A stretch of DNA of 64,000 nt from Castanea sativa (GCF_040712315.1 NC_134013.1:89658001-89722000), one strand, 5' to 3'; counted from the stretch's first letter, positions 24,820 to 38,057 are shown. Notes: generated by a model from the letters alone, not told the origin. Translations and numbers: made by a program.

Positions 24820-26461
24820 CTATTGACTACATGTCTCCATAAGAAAGGGAAAACGAGGAGTAACATTTAAATACAAATCATTCTTTCTCCTACAGGTTGA
24901 TCCAAAATTCTCAGTCATGTCAAGTTCTTCTGGTTTGACTTCATTTGGTAGTGTCCAGTCAAAGTGGTGTAGCAATTGAGCAAGTGCAAATTCAATAATT
25001 GCAATACCAAATGTTATGCCTGGACACATCCTTCTTCCAGCCCCAAATGGAAGGAATTCGAAGTCATTCCCTTTAAAATCAACAGAAGAACCATGGAACC
25101 TCTCTGGCTGAAAGCAATCAGCATTAATCCAATAATCTGGATCTCTCCCTATAGCCCATACATTGACAATAACTTTGGTTTTAGTAGTTATGTCATATCC
25201 ATTGATTTCACATCTCTCCCTGCATTCCCTTGGGATTAAGGTTGCAGGAGGATGTAATCGTAAAGTTTCTTTAACAACTAATTTCACATAATCTAACTTC
25301 TGAATGTCTGTATATTCAATTTTCCTCTTTCCTTCTAAGACCTTGCGCACTTCAGCTTGTGCCTTCTCCATTACCTTAGGGTTTCTTAGCAACTCTGACA
25401 TTGCCCATTCTAAGGTTGTTGCTGAAGTCTCACCCCCTGCAAGGTACATTTCCTGAAAAATATTTGATACAACTTTTGAGTTATATAAATCTTTTTAGTA
25501 GCTGAAAAACACTTACTATTGCAAGTCTATTAAGTCATACCGAAGTGACAGCTTTGATGTGCTTGGTTGTGATCTCATATTTGAGGTCGCTCGACTTCTG
25601 AAGTTTTAGGAGCACATCAACAAGATCTTCCTTGCATGAAGACTCATTGGTGGTGCTAGTGGTTATCATATTCATTATATGATCATCAATTATATCCTGA
25701 AGAATGCTGTCCCTCTTTTGGTGAAGTCTTTTCAAGGCAGTTTTCATCCCGTTGATTGAAGCAATAAATTTAAGTGAAGGATACAGATCTGGCACATTAA
25801 AACCTGAACTAAGCACCATTATCTCCTTAACCAGAGATATGAACTCGTCTTGACCTTTGCACTTTTCTCCAAATGCTGCTCTAGAAGTTACAGTATTTGT
25901 CATGGCGAATAAATTCTTGCTGAGATTGATGGAAAGCCCGTTGGACGAAGCAAGAGTTTCAATAAGATTCCATACCTCTTCTTCTCTTACTGATCTAAAT
26001 GAGTGAACTCGCTGAGCTGTTAGAAGTTCCAAAACACAAATTTTTCTCATTTGTCTCCAGCAATCGCCATAGGGAGTGGCAAGAATGCCTGAATAATCAT
26101 ATGAGAGAAATTCACTCACAAAAAAGTCAGGCCTTTGTGCAAAACAAAGTTCATGTGTTTTCAATACCTCTCTTGCTGCTTTTGGTGACGAAATGATCAC
26201 CGCTGATACCTCACCCAACTGTAGCCGCATAACAGGTCCATGTTTCTTTGCTAAATCTCTCAAAGAAGAATGAGGTAATGATCCTGAGGTAATCAACTGA
26301 TGCAAGTTCCCTATAAGAGGAAGCTTCCACGGCCCTGGTGGCGACTTCAGGATGGTACCTCGGGCTTTATTTCTCTTCCAATATGCCACCAGTACCAAAA
26401 GGAAGAAGCAGAAACAAGTAAGAAGTGAAGTAAAAGATGGCAACTGGAACATTGTGGACAT
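24820..26461 (-). CDS. Cytochrome P450, CYP71D-like (P450-2)
   Basis: ER-anchored monooxygenase of 517 residues. Exon 1 is 26461-25541 and exon 2 is 25452-24820. The 88-bp phase-0 intron has donor TCG|GTATGA and acceptor TTCAG|GAA. Motifs are complete: hydrophobic anchor, PPGPWKLPLIGN, WRQMR, AGGETS, ETLR, PERF and FGAGRRMCPG with the haem Cys. From about codon 35 onward it is nearly identical to P450-3, differing at a handful of residues in exon 2 (for example HHFDW versus YHFDW). Its first codons (MFQLPSFTSLLTC) and its upstream DNA instead resemble P450-1. It is therefore a chimera placed at the junction of the two 22-kb units. Substrate unknown; CYP71D assigned from overall resemblance. 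Confidence 0.9.
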
Positions 26462-26560
26462 TGAAGAAGCTCTTATTGTAAGCCTCAGGTTTTTTATCCA
26501 AAGTTTATCTTTCTTACATAGTTGTGAACTCTGGAAAGGTTCCTGGTGGATTTTAAGTAC

Positions 26561-26570
26561 TCGTTTTCAA
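26561..26570 (-). promoter_or_regulatory. Lost TATA-box position of P450-2
   Basis: The position homologous to TATAAAAG of P450-3 reads TTGAAAACGA here, about 100 bp before the ATG. No other TATA-like motif is evident at that distance. Confidence 0.35.
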
Positions 26571-26582
26571 GAAATATTAAAA

Positions 26583-28342
26583 TGTTTGTAAGCATCTAAT
26601 AATGTCATCCAAGAATCATTGGCATTTTAAAAGTGATTTCATATCATATAACGTGCAAGTGACAAACAAGAAATCGATTTCATATTACAAATAAGTCAAC
26701 GTTTTGGTTCCATAATTGTGGCCTATTAAACTTGAGGCTTGTTGGCTAAGTAATTGCCTTTTCAACAAGTTGCGGTAATACGACAAACAAGGAACATTTG
26801 ATAATGATTTTATATATCATGACATGTGGGGTGGGATGCAAACGAGTAATAATATTTTTTTCCTACAATAAACAAAAAATAAAAATAAAACATTTGATAT
26901 CATATATCATGACATCTGGGAATCGAGTAAGTATAATAATAATAAAATTTAAAAAAAAAAAAAAAAAAGCCAAAGCTGAGCTGCTTGTCGAAGTTTATAA
27001 ATATCCATTATCATACTCCTAAAATGAAGACCTATATTGGTGTATTGAGGTTTATTGCCAACTGGTGTAGTATGTGGAGCAACAAATTTCGGCCCCTCGG
27101 GTGACTCTGAATCTCTGATGAAAATAAAAATCTACTGACTAGAAAAATGACGACACTGAAGAGGAATGTTTACTTTGAACTGGAATCTTCACGGCCGTTA
27201 CTTCGTACAATTAATATAAATTTTATAATTGTTAAAATTGATGAGACATTATTGAGTTATACATTATTAGAATATCTACTGGTTAGAATTAAGAGAAAAT
27301 AGAGAAATTAAGAGAAGATGTGTGTCTAGTGTCCGCTGTTTATAACCTCAGTCTACTACTACATTAGATTATTTTGTAGTTGTACGCTGGTTAAATAATG
27401 TATTATAAATCGAATTTAAAACACTAATATTATTATTTCATAAGTGTCCTAATAAGTATTATTGTTTACTTACAAAAAATGGAATGTTTATCTTACATTG
27501 GTTATGTGTATCTGGTGTCTGCTGTTTATAATCCCAGTCTACAATTACTAATGTTAGACCCTTTTGTAATTGTACTTTGGTTAAATAATGTATTATAAAC
27601 TCAGTTTAAAATACTAATATTACTATTTTCATGTGTATTCTAATAAGTATTACTGTTTACTCAAAAAGAAAGATTGAGAAATTAGAAAATGGAAGCATTC
27701 ACATGTTCCGCCTAACGTCCTACATATATAGTAGAAAATCAAAAAGGCAAAAACCAAAAAGCAAAAAAATAGTAAATTATCCTTTGTCAATGTCTTTTGA
27801 TAGGTTAAAAAAAATTGTTGTGTAATTCAAAACCTTAAGAATAGTACTAATAATCAATGTCTATGTCATTTCCTCAACATATGCTTTAAGATTATTGAGC
27901 CACCAAGATAAATTAGAGAATTGGCCAATATACAATTCCTCACACTGAATTGGCCAATATACATAAATTAGAGAATTAAAAGCGCACCTGAATTCACGTC
28001 TTCCCTTTGACGAACCTACATCTATAGTAGAAATTTCTACTGATAGGTTAACAAAAACCTACACAAGAATGGTAAATTTTCCTTATCGGTGTCTACTGAT
28101 AGGTTAACAAAAAATTGTTTATGTAATTACAACACTTCAAGTATGAGTCCGATTCAAGTTACATTTGGTTTAATTCTAAAGTATATTACATTATCTAATA
28201 ACTCTTTAATTTGTTGGATTAATTTTTTTATAAATCTCATTGTTGAATTATATGTTCTCCATGTTCTTAATACTCATACTAAGTTTTGTACTAATCAGAT
28301 ACTATTTAATATTTAATCTAGAAACTTATCATTTATGCACAA
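26583..28342. other. P450-2 upstream DNA, gene-free
   Basis: Nearly identical to 4,857-6,621. Holds the two-copy tandem repeat (27,318-27,665, period about 186 bp here). No gene seen. Confidence 0.55.
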
Positions 28343-29222
28343 GTAGTCGTGAATCCGACGCGTTGCGCGTGATAATATTTTTAGGATGGTCTAATTAAAT
28401 GTATTTTTAAAGTTTGGACTAATTTAATAAATAGTAATGTATTTTATAATCATATTTTCATTTGTTATAGTGACAATCACAAATGTAATATATAATTTTT
28501 ATCATACCAAAATGAAAACAATACAATTTTCTCGGGAATTCAAAATGTTGAAAAAATATTAATTTTTTAATAAAAATTATCTATAACATTTTATGTATCA
28601 TTAAAAAGTAACTAAAATTTGAAAATTTATTTTTTAGTTAAAAAAAACTTTTTCAAACCCAATTTTTTTTTCTTTCATACAATCAAAAATACCGAGAAAC
28701 GTATCAAAAAAATTTATAAAATTCAGCAAAACTACAATTTAAATAAAAAAAAAGGGAAAAAAAAACTCACATCAAAGTCAAACTCATTCTCCCAAATATG
28801 TAAAACATTTCAAATGTGACGTGATTAAACCAAATATTCAATGCATAATCAAATTAAAAAAATTTACCCTATCTATATATATATAATAATAATAGGTAAG
28901 GTTGAGAGAAAATCCAATTAGATTTTAATTTAGAATTCAATTAGAGTATAATTATGTACTTTGTGTCCCATCTAATTTAAGTTTTTAAATTTTTGTGCCA
29001 ATTGAGTTAATTCAATGTAAAAATTGGATTTTAATTAGAGTTTAATTTTGTGACACGTGTCCCATTTAATTTAATTTTTTTTAAAATTTTGTGCCAAATC
29101 AGTTGATTTAGTGTAAAAAATGAGAAGTCCAATATAAGTAAACCATAAAAAAAAAAAACATAATTTTTGAATGATTTTATATTTATGAGCCTTTTCTTAT
29201 AGAACTAAATTTAAACAATTCA

Positions 29223-29225
<3 letters not shown>

Positions 29226-29290
<65 letters not shown>
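29226..29290. repeat. (TA)n microsatellite, unit 2 allele
   Basis: Longer than the corresponding tract in unit 1; nested in the Helitron. Confidence 0.9.
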
Positions 29291-29292
<2 letters not shown>

Positions 29293-29417
29293 CCATCTAA
29301 TCGAATTTTTTTTATTTTAATTTCATGCCAAATGAGTTAATTTAGTGTAGAAAACAAGGAGTCTAATATAAATAAATCATAAAAACATAATCATATATCT
29401 AACACTATATATAAATT

Positions 29418-29577
29418 GTGGGTTCCTGTTAGCTCAACTGGTAAAATATCTGATAGTTATATAAAATATTTGGGATTCAATCTCCGCCTATACTAAAAAT
29501 TGATTAGTGTTTTGGCCTGATGATAAATAGTTATTATTAGGAGCATACGCCATAGGTTGAACCTCTCTAAAAAAAAC
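29418..29577 (+). mobile_element. tRNA-derived SINE, unit 2
   Basis: Same insertion as in unit 1, with flanking ACTATATATAAA repeats. The A-box-like TTAGCTCAACTGG and B-box-like GGATTCAATCTCC are retained. Confidence 0.8.
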
Positions 29578-31195
29578 ACTATATATAAAATTAGAGGAAG
29601 AAAGAGTTTAAATGATTTTATATTTATGAGCTTTTTTTTTTGTATAACTAAAAACAATTCAAATTTATAAGTCATCTATATATTAATAGGTAAAGTTTAG
29701 AGAAAATCCAATTGGATTCTACAATTGAAGTCCAATTTTGCATCATGTGTCCTAAATTATTTTTTTTTTAGAGAGAGTCTTATTTCTTAATTTTGGAATC
29801 AAATGTGGGACCATATCATAAATATCTATTCAAGTGAGTAATTGTGTACAAAAACCAAAAAGTCTAAAATTAATTAACATAAAAATATTTAAAAAATGGA
29901 CAATTTACATTTTTTACTTATTAACATTCTTACAAGACTTTTTAAAGAGTTAAAAAAAATATAAGAATGACTTTCAATAATATTTAAATTATATATGTAA
30001 GAATTATACTATGTATCTTAATGTGTATCTTTTAAGTATATCCATGCATATGCATGGAGTTACAAGTTAGTTATACATAATGATTGTAATCAAGACAACT
30101 ATTGTATTAATACTGTCATAATCTAATCTAATATCTAATCCAAAATGCGAAAAACGAATAGGTAAATAATAATTTTAAACTTGAAATTGAATTTGTTTTC
30201 TTAAAAATCTCAAAAACCGTCTAAGAGGAATATGTATATATAATACTTAGTTATAACATTAAAATTAAAATAGATAAATATGTAAAGTTAAAACCGTCTA
30301 AGATGAATTTGTAAAGCCAATGTATTTATATATTTAATAATGTCAAAAAAATTAAAAGTAAAAAATAAATATGAAAAAAATAATGATGTGGCAATGACAT
30401 GGAGGATGAGGTGGGTTAACATGAACGTATCAACAATAAATGCTACGCTTCAACTTTTAGATATAATATATGGATTTTAAATAATAAAAAACTTGATATT
30501 TGAATATTTGTTCGATTACATAGTTATTGATCTCATATAATCTTGAAATTCTGCAAGTGTATAAAGTATAAGAGGAGAATCTAATTAAACAATGAATTTA
30601 TTAAAAAAAATTTATCCAATTTAAAAATATTGAATGGTGTAAGTTACAACAAATGTAACTTGAATCCAATCCTTTAAGAACTGTGATAATAAACCAATGT
30701 ACATGTCATTCCCCAACATGTCCTTTAAAATCAAGCCACTATTTTTTTTTCATATATTTATTAGCCCAAAAAAGAAAGGACCTAGGCATTCTTCATTACA
30801 TGAACTTCGCCATTGAACAAGTATTGGATAAGCGAAGCACATAGACATTGAGACTTTGAACTTTATTTGTATCTAAGCATGCATTTAACAATACTACTTC
30901 ACTGCCAAGTGCCATGAGATGGTTGACCTATGAATTCAGATTCGACTTCTATTTCTCTTATATTTGACTCATGAAAATGGAAATTTGATACAAAAACCAT
31001 ACCTCAACAGCATAAAAGAAGGCTTATGCAAAGAAATTGTTCAAACAAGTGAAAACAATATCTAGGCATGCAAGTTTGCAACAAACAGCAATAATCTAGC
31101 AATGATAGCAGAAAATTTATCTTTAGTGTTGAGGTGCATAGCACCTAGAGTCCAGCCCACTTAGACTTCTATTTCAAGGGAAAATAGGAAAACTT

Positions 31196-34100
31196 GACTA
31201 GAAAAAGATTGCTATTTGCAACGGCCAGAGTTTGTCGCAACAACATAGAAAGTCGTTGCAGATTAGTATTGCTGACGGCAAAAGACCGTCGAAAAAAGCC
31301 TTGTCGGTAATACTATATTACCGACGAGGCCGTCGCTAACACTCATTTTCGACAGCACAACTCCGTCGTAACTACTAGATAACTTCCGTCGTAGATTCAA
31401 CTTCATACGAGGAAGTTGGACGACCAAATACCACTTGCGACGACCTAAGGCCATTGTTAATGCATAGTTTCGACGACGAAATGCCGTCGTAGTTATTTTG
31501 TTTGTCATCGACAATACAACTTCATACAAGGAAGTCGGATGACCAAATACTTTTTGTGACGAACTAAGGCCGTTGTTAATACTTTTTTTGGACAAATAAA
31601 AGCTATCATAATTAATTGGTTTGTCGTCAAAAATAGCTTTTGTGATGGACTATAGTCGTCATTAATGTAGTTTTCCAACGACTAAAAACCATCGTAAAAT
31701 ACTTGGTTTGTCGTCAACAATACATTATCAATGTGACCATTTACTTTTTTCAATGAACTTTGACCATTATTGAAAACTATTTACCACGCCACTAATACAT
31801 TATTTGCAACAAAATAACTTTGTTGATAATAAAAGAAAAATCATTTCCAATACTTTAATTGCAAGGAAACATAAATCTCTCAAAACTTTCTCCATTCAAA
31901 TAACAAGCACAAATCCATTATTGTAGTGCATAATGCAATAAAAACAAAAATATTAAAACATCTACAAAATAGCATCAGATTTTCATTAATACATGAAAGC
32001 TATAATATCTTTCACCAAACTTGAAAACATAAATATTGGAAGACTAATCATCATATGAGTCATTGTCCTCCTTTTGAGAGTTTTCCTCCTCAGAGTCATC
32101 TTCTATGTTTTCGTCCACATTTTGATCACCACCTCTGGCATTGATTTGCAATATTTTGATTAAACTAAATAAGTATACAAAAAAATTATTACTATGCAAA
32201 TTATATTTACAATACATAATAAAGATATAACTAAAACGTGCTAATTTAACATTAACAACAATTCCCACGATGAATGACAATAGTATTATTAACATCACAG
32301 AATACATAATCCTTACTATTGACAATAGTATCATCAATTAAAAAAAATCCTTACTACTAACAAGAACCTTGTAGTTCTCTTGTGAATGAGAACTCCAAAG
32401 AATAAATTTGCCACCAAAAATTACATTAATTAGTAACATTAATAACATTTCATAACAAACACTACAAATCATGAACTTTGCATGGATAGGTAAAGAGATA
32501 CTAATTTCAATAACATATTTTTAATCTAAATTTAGCGATCGAAATAATTGAAATCTATGATGAGCAACTTTACAACTTATTTTGACAACCTCAAGAAAAT
32601 AGCAAAAAAATTTAATATTGATTATACTGAAATATATATATACACCTGTGTAATAAGTTCTTGCATAGAATTAAGGCCCATCGATTTCAAAACATTTGCT
32701 ATAATAAGAGGCATTTCCTCTTTCAATTGACTAATTATTCCCACAAATTCCATTTCCTCAGCAGACCTTTTATCCTCTATTTCTTTCAAACGAAGCTCAA
32801 AATCCTCCTTTTCTTTTAAGCAATCCCCTTGACATCGCTTACTACACTAGCTAGATGAACTTGGGCCATACACATCTCTAGGCTTGATATCAGCACCCAT
32901 GCCAAGCACAAGACCACAAGTAGGAGGTCCAGTCATTTCAAATAATATTTTCAAACTTAAGAATCTAATAAAATGAAAGAAACACATAACATGTAAAATA
33001 TGAAATGTAAGCACTAAAAAATAAATGATTAAAATAACCAAAAAATAGGGAAAAAAAGACCTTCTGTCATGTATCTCACACTTGTAGCTATGGCATGGAT
33101 AAACACCCTTAGCCTTTCCTCAGCCTCTTTTCTTTTGTACAATAAATCCTGCCAACAATGGAATAAGTAAAAATAAATAATAAGCTTTAGGCATACAATT
33201 GGTATATTAGCAGATAGATATTATTAGGGAAATATTAAGTATTACATTTTCTACCCCATTAATCACACCACTAGAAGAAATAAGTGTTTCATTAGTTGGA
33301 GACTCAGATGATAAAGGTGAAACTATTGTGATCCCAAAAAAATATTATAGTCTACTGGTTTCTCCAATGAAAGTAAGAGTCGCAACGTAAAGAATTATAG
33401 ACCCTACCAAAGGAAAAAAAAACATTCATGTAAAATTCAATAGGTTAATGTCGATTAAATCATATTAAGGTGGCCCCACATCAATAGTTCTTTGTTTCTT
33501 TTGCCTCTAGTTTTGCTCTTCTAGTGGCCCCACATCACTGCTCGTCTAGCTTTCAATTTAACTCCAAATTTTTTTCTTTTTTCAAAAATAATAGGAATAG
33601 GACAGCCATGGACACAGCTACAAATACCTTAAAATTTACAAGCACAAATAATAGGAATAGGATAGCCTTGTATAGTCATTTGTTTCGCTCTGTAACCCTT
33701 TTTGACTAAAAAAAATCACAAAACAAGAGAGAGAGAGAGGGAGAGAGAGAGTATCTTGCCGGCGGCAAGTAGAGGAAATGGACAGTGATGGGCTGCTAGA
33801 AGGTCTTTGAGAAATAAAGAATGAGAGCAAACCCTTTTTTTCTTAGAATCAAATGAGAGCAAACCTGATAGTGAGTTAGAGACCTAGAGGCTAGAATGGC
33901 AATCAGCGCTTTTGTTTCTCTTCATTATTATTATTATTTTGCATTTAATGAGTTATTGTAACATACATTATATCTGTTGTGGCAAAATTTTTTTGTTATA
34001 ATAGGATATCCATTATAATAGCTGTGTAAAGCTGGCTCAAACTCAGGTATTATGACAACAATTGTGCTTTGTCACAATAAATCCTTTTTATTTTTTTGAA

Positions 34101-36999
34101 AGACCACTAGAATTAGGAAAAGTTGTAGCAGGAACTCTCCCTCCAAAACTTAAAAAAAAATACAAATTTTGAAATATTTAGTACAACTTTTTCTTATTTT
34201 TTAGTTTTTTTAACGGGTTGTGGAGAGATTTGTTGTTACATGTATTTTGGTGCTTGATAAACTTTGTATTATTATTTAATATTTTTCAGTAATGTATGTA
34301 CTAATCATTATTGAATTTTGTTAAAGAAGATTTTATACAAAGGCATGAAAGTCTAGAAAACCCTAAAACACAAAAGAATACCTAAAACCCACTCAAAATC
34401 TCCATACTCAACCTAATGTGATCCTATTGAGTGGTCAAAGACCCAACTTCGATGGTTGATCATGTTTGACCAATTTTGACCGAGTTTTACAAACTTTGAC
34501 TGCTCAGTTCTTACAATTTGACCGTTCGATTGCTGTCATACTTCACCAACACCAATATCTCACAACATTCTTCTAATCCAACGGTCGAATTTTGGATTTG
34601 AGTCTAGAGCATTACAGACATGTGTTATTGTACCAAAATACTATGAATTTTTTATTGGTCACATTCTCTCAATCCAACTATTAGATTGAGCTCAAAATTT
34701 ATTAAAACTAATATTTTATCCCACTCTTTTAATCTAACGGTGAAATTTTAAATCTGATTTTTTTTTCATAAGATGGACACATGTTGTATCCACCTATCAT
34801 GACACTTCAATCACTAAAAATATTCAATACTCTTCCAAGAGAGTTATACACCATATAAACATTACTAAGAATTGAGAAAATGACCTACAAAATGACCCCA
34901 GTGGATTTGCATGTGACTTTTGACTATTTTGTTTTGCCATTTTAAAACTTGAAACTAATAAAACATGAAAATCAAGAAAACCTTAAAACACTAACCAATA
35001 CCCAAAACCCAATTAAAACCTCACCGATCAACCAAATTTGATCAAGTTAAATGGTCCTGGAACCAACTCTGAAGTTTGACTAGAGATTGACCAAGTTTGA
35101 TTGACTTTGACGAAATTTCGCAAGCTTTGACTACGCTGTTCTCACAATCTGACCGTCTTTGTCACTGTACTTCACAAAGAAACCCTTAAAACACTGACCA
35201 ATTCCCAAAACACACTCAAAACCTCCCTACTGAACATAATTTGATCCTATCGAGTGGTCATAGACCCAACTTTGATGGTTGATCATGTTTGACCAAGTTC
35301 TGCAAACTTTTACTACTCATTTTTCACAATCTGACCATCTAATTGATGTCATACTTTGCCAACACCAATATCTAACCACATTCTTCCAATCCAACGGTCG
35401 GATTTTGGATTTGAGTCTAGAGCATTATGGACATGTGTTGTTGTACCAACACACCAAGAAATTTTGATTGGTCACGTTTTCCTAATCCAACCATTTGATT
35501 GAGCTCAAAATTCATCAAAACCAATATTTTATCCTACATTTTCAATCCAATGGTCAAATTTTAAATCTGACTATAGCACAAGGTGGATGCGTGTCGTATC
35601 TGCCTATAATGAAACTTCAATAACTAAAAATATCTGATACTCTAATAATTAAGAGAGTTATACACTATATAAGTATTACTAATAATCGAGAAAATAATCT
35701 GCAAAATACAACAAAAACCTACAAAATGACCTCGAATGGATTTGCATATGACTTTTGACTTTGCCATTTTAAAACTTGAAACTAATAAAAACATGAAAAC
35801 CAAGAAAACCTTAAAACATTGATCAATACCCAAAACCCACTTAAAACCTCCTTGAACAACCTAATTTGATCAAATCCAGTGGTCTTAGAACCAATTTTGA
35901 ATTTTGACCAAGATTGACCAAGTTTAATTGACTTTGATGAAATTTCGCAAGATTTGACTACTCTGTTCTCCCAATCTGACCGTCTGATTATCATTGTAAT
36001 TTACAAACACAAATATTTCACCACATTCTACCAATTCAACGGTCAGATTTTGGATCTCCATCTAATTTCATAATGGACACATGTTGTTGTACCCACCCAC
36101 TTGGAAACTTTAATTAACCTGTTGACACAATCTGACCATTCAAAATCACTGAAATACGCCATCAAAGCTAGGAAATGATTGAAATGCCCATAAACTTCTA
36201 AAAATTACCAATGTCGACAACGTAGGTCCATTGCAAACATTATTTATTGGGAGGGATCTAATTCCATTACTAATACATTTTTTCTTTTAAAGTAAATTAA
36301 CTATTTACAACAATCAGCATGTTTGTCGTAAATACAAACTCAATTAGAAAAATAAAAAAATTAATTGCAATGGATAAATGTCATCACAAAAGTGAAAAGT
36401 ATGGGGGGAATTTTCCCTCCAAAATATTTTATCGATGGCTTCATGTCTGTCGCTAATACCTTTTTTTTTTTTTTTTTAACGATGGAATAATATTTTTTTG
36501 CAAATAATAACACCATAAAAAAATATATTTTTTGTATTTTCGATGCACAAAAGCCATCACAAGTGTTAATAGTGCCGATGGTGTTTCTTCTGCCGTCGTA
36601 AATAATACCCTCTTTTATATTTACGATGGAAGATTGTTTGTCGCAAATACTAACACCATAAAAAATATATGATTTGTATTTTCGACGTATCAAAGCCGTC
36701 ACAAGTGTTAATAGTTTCGACAATTTTTCTTCAGTCGTCATAATTAATACTTTACTAGCAACAGACAATTTTATGCTGTAGTAAAAAGTAAGGTAGGACA
36801 ATTCCCTCCAAAAAAAAATCACATTTTCGACAAAAATAATAGGCATTTTCGACAAACTCATTTTGCTGTCACAAATGTGTTAATTTTTGACGAGTATTTG
36901 TCGACAGAAGAGATTTCCCATCGAAAAAGCTAGTTTTTACGACAGCTTTTTGTAATCGTCAAAAATGTTTCATCGCAAATAGCAATCTTTTTTGTAGTG
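31196..36999. mobile_element. CACTA-type element, near full length (unit 2)
   Basis: Left end GACTAGAAAAAGATTGC pairs with right end GCAATCTTTTTTGTAGTG, giving a 5.8-kb element. Subterminal zones are rich in short GTCG/CGAC motifs on both sides (31,220-31,720; 36,540-36,980). A decayed transposase remnant is on the minus strand. From 34,380 to 36,180 a series of imperfect direct repeats carries GATCATGTTTGACCAA or GACCAAGTTTGATTG blocks. No matching 3-bp target duplication (left CTT, right GAA), so a flank may be rearranged. Confidence 0.75.
32044..33157 (-). pseudogene. CACTA transposase C-terminal remnant, unit 2
   Basis: On the minus strand an exon after an AG acceptor reads DLLYKRKEAEERLRVFIHAI (near 33,150-33,060). 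A second piece contains MTGPPTCGLVLGMGADIKP, then VYGPSSSS, an in-frame TAG, and continues in frame with a charged coiled-coil-like segment to SMQELITQV (32,940-32,645). A last exon-like piece ends in an acidic tail NSQKEDNDSYDD (stop at 32,044). The arrangement resembles the C-terminal exons of plant En/Spm Transposase_24. The DDE catalytic part is absent, so it cannot move itself. Confidence 0.55.
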
Positions 37000-37002
37000 G
37001 AA

Positions 37003-37386
37003 GGTTTAAGACTCCTAATTCAAGTACTATTAGGAGTGCCAGGTGGCTTGAATGCTTTATATAAAGCTTGTATGTGTATTTCACAAAAAGAGAGTAAAGA
37101 GATTCAGAGAGACTAAACAGTAAAACACAATTTTGAAGCCGATTGAAGGAAAAATATTAGTGCTTTGTGCGGCACTGAGAGAAAAAAGAAAATGTGATTT
37201 TTCTTTTGCTCAAGACACATAAGGAAGATAAATTGGGGATTTTCTTTAGGGCGATTATTTGGGTGCTATAACCACATGGAGTTGAATTATTCAGATCAGA
37301 AGATCTTGCTGCTAAATTTTTTGGTGAAGTTGTATTTGTTTCTAGAGATATTATTGTTGTGGGGTACAAAAATCCAATCAGGAGAC
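37003..37386 (+). mobile_element. LTR-like fragment with TATA box
   Basis: Starts after the CACTA end. It contains TTTATATAAAGCTTG (37,047-37,061), then a purine-rich leader AAAGAGAGTAAAGAGATTC, as in Copia LTR/leader sequences. It stops where the Gypsy LTR begins. No TG...CA pair could be fixed, so the class is uncertain. Confidence 0.4.
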
Positions 37387-38056
37387 TGTGCTACGTGTCA
37401 TACCTGAGGCTAAGGAGAACACTGTAGCTCCGAGGAGATCACACTCTCAGATGGTAAGGCCACTTCAATGACACGTAACCAGAGCAGGTCACACTGAAGA
37501 GAAGAAGTTTCAGGAAAGGGGTCAGTCCTAACTAAAAGGATGGCGGCTGCCACCACATTTAATACTTCCCACCAAATCTCCTAGTCGCATTTATGTGAAG
37601 AAGACCCCTAAATAGTGCTACCTTGATTGACACAACTCACAAGGGGTTTGGTAAGGGGCCTAATGGAACAAGCACTTTAGTGATAGCCTGAGCAACTAAC
37701 AACTAGAGGACCAAGATCATCTAAAGGGGGCTATATAATGTGAGAGACCTTCTAGAGGAAAGGGATCTAATAAAAAATGGCGGAAAGGAATAATGTAGCT
37801 ACTTAGAATAGAAATGGTAACTAAGTCAGAAGGAATATATTCAATAACCATTCTCCTCGGACTTTGCCATGCAACAATTTTCTCTACATAGAGTTTAATT
37901 TTCTTTATTTTCCTATCTTCCTTGACCTGTTGTGCGTGTTGATCCTTCAGTGGAAACCTAGCCTCCAAGCCCACTCTTTACAAATTCATTATGTTGGACT
38001 ATTTGGACCTTAGTCCTATTGCTACTTGGGCTCAGGATTCAAACATAGCCTTTACA
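37387..38056 (+). repeat. 5' LTR of Gypsy element
   Basis: Runs from TGTGCTACGTG to CTTTACA, just before the primer-binding site. Start is approximate. No second copy occurs in the window because the 3' half of the element is missing. Confidence 0.55.
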
Positions 38057-38057
38057 A

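Larger units (their letters stand above)
4857..26580. repeat. Tandem duplication unit 1 (about 22 kb)
   Basis: The order of sequence here is repeated from about 26,581 to 48,600, with an offset of roughly 21.2-22.2 kb. Near-identical landmarks include P450 upstream DNA, the minus-strand Helitron, the nested SINE, the CACTA element, the Copia RT/RNase H half, the plus-strand Helitron and a P450 gene. Unit-1-only features are a MITE (9029-9281), a 99-bp tandem duplication in the CACTA transposase remnant (around 11470-11667), and the LTR material at 14,670-19,885 that replaces the rest of the CACTA element. Boundaries are read by eye from where near-identity changes to older divergence. Confidence 0.8.
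28343..30461 (-). mobile_element. Non-autonomous Helitron, unit 2
   Basis: Minus-strand 5' end TCTAAAAGTTGAAGCG at 30,461. The 3' end is ACGCG-CAA-CGCGT hairpin, then CACGACTAC, where unit 1 keeps the canonical CTAG; a C in the last position is a point mutation of the CTRR terminus. The 5' 70 bp missing from unit 1 are preserved here, which fixes the terminus. It contains a (TA)n tract and the nested SINE. Confidence 0.65.

Noticed and set aside
36361..36861. 166-codon minus-strand frame
   Set aside because: It lies in the CACTA subterminal repeats, has low-complexity stretches and no domain; the matching region is lost in unit 1.
9920..36999. A metabolic gene cluster between the P450 genes
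   Set aside because: I looked for terpene synthase, glycosyltransferase or acyltransferase motifs between the P450s and found only transposable elements.
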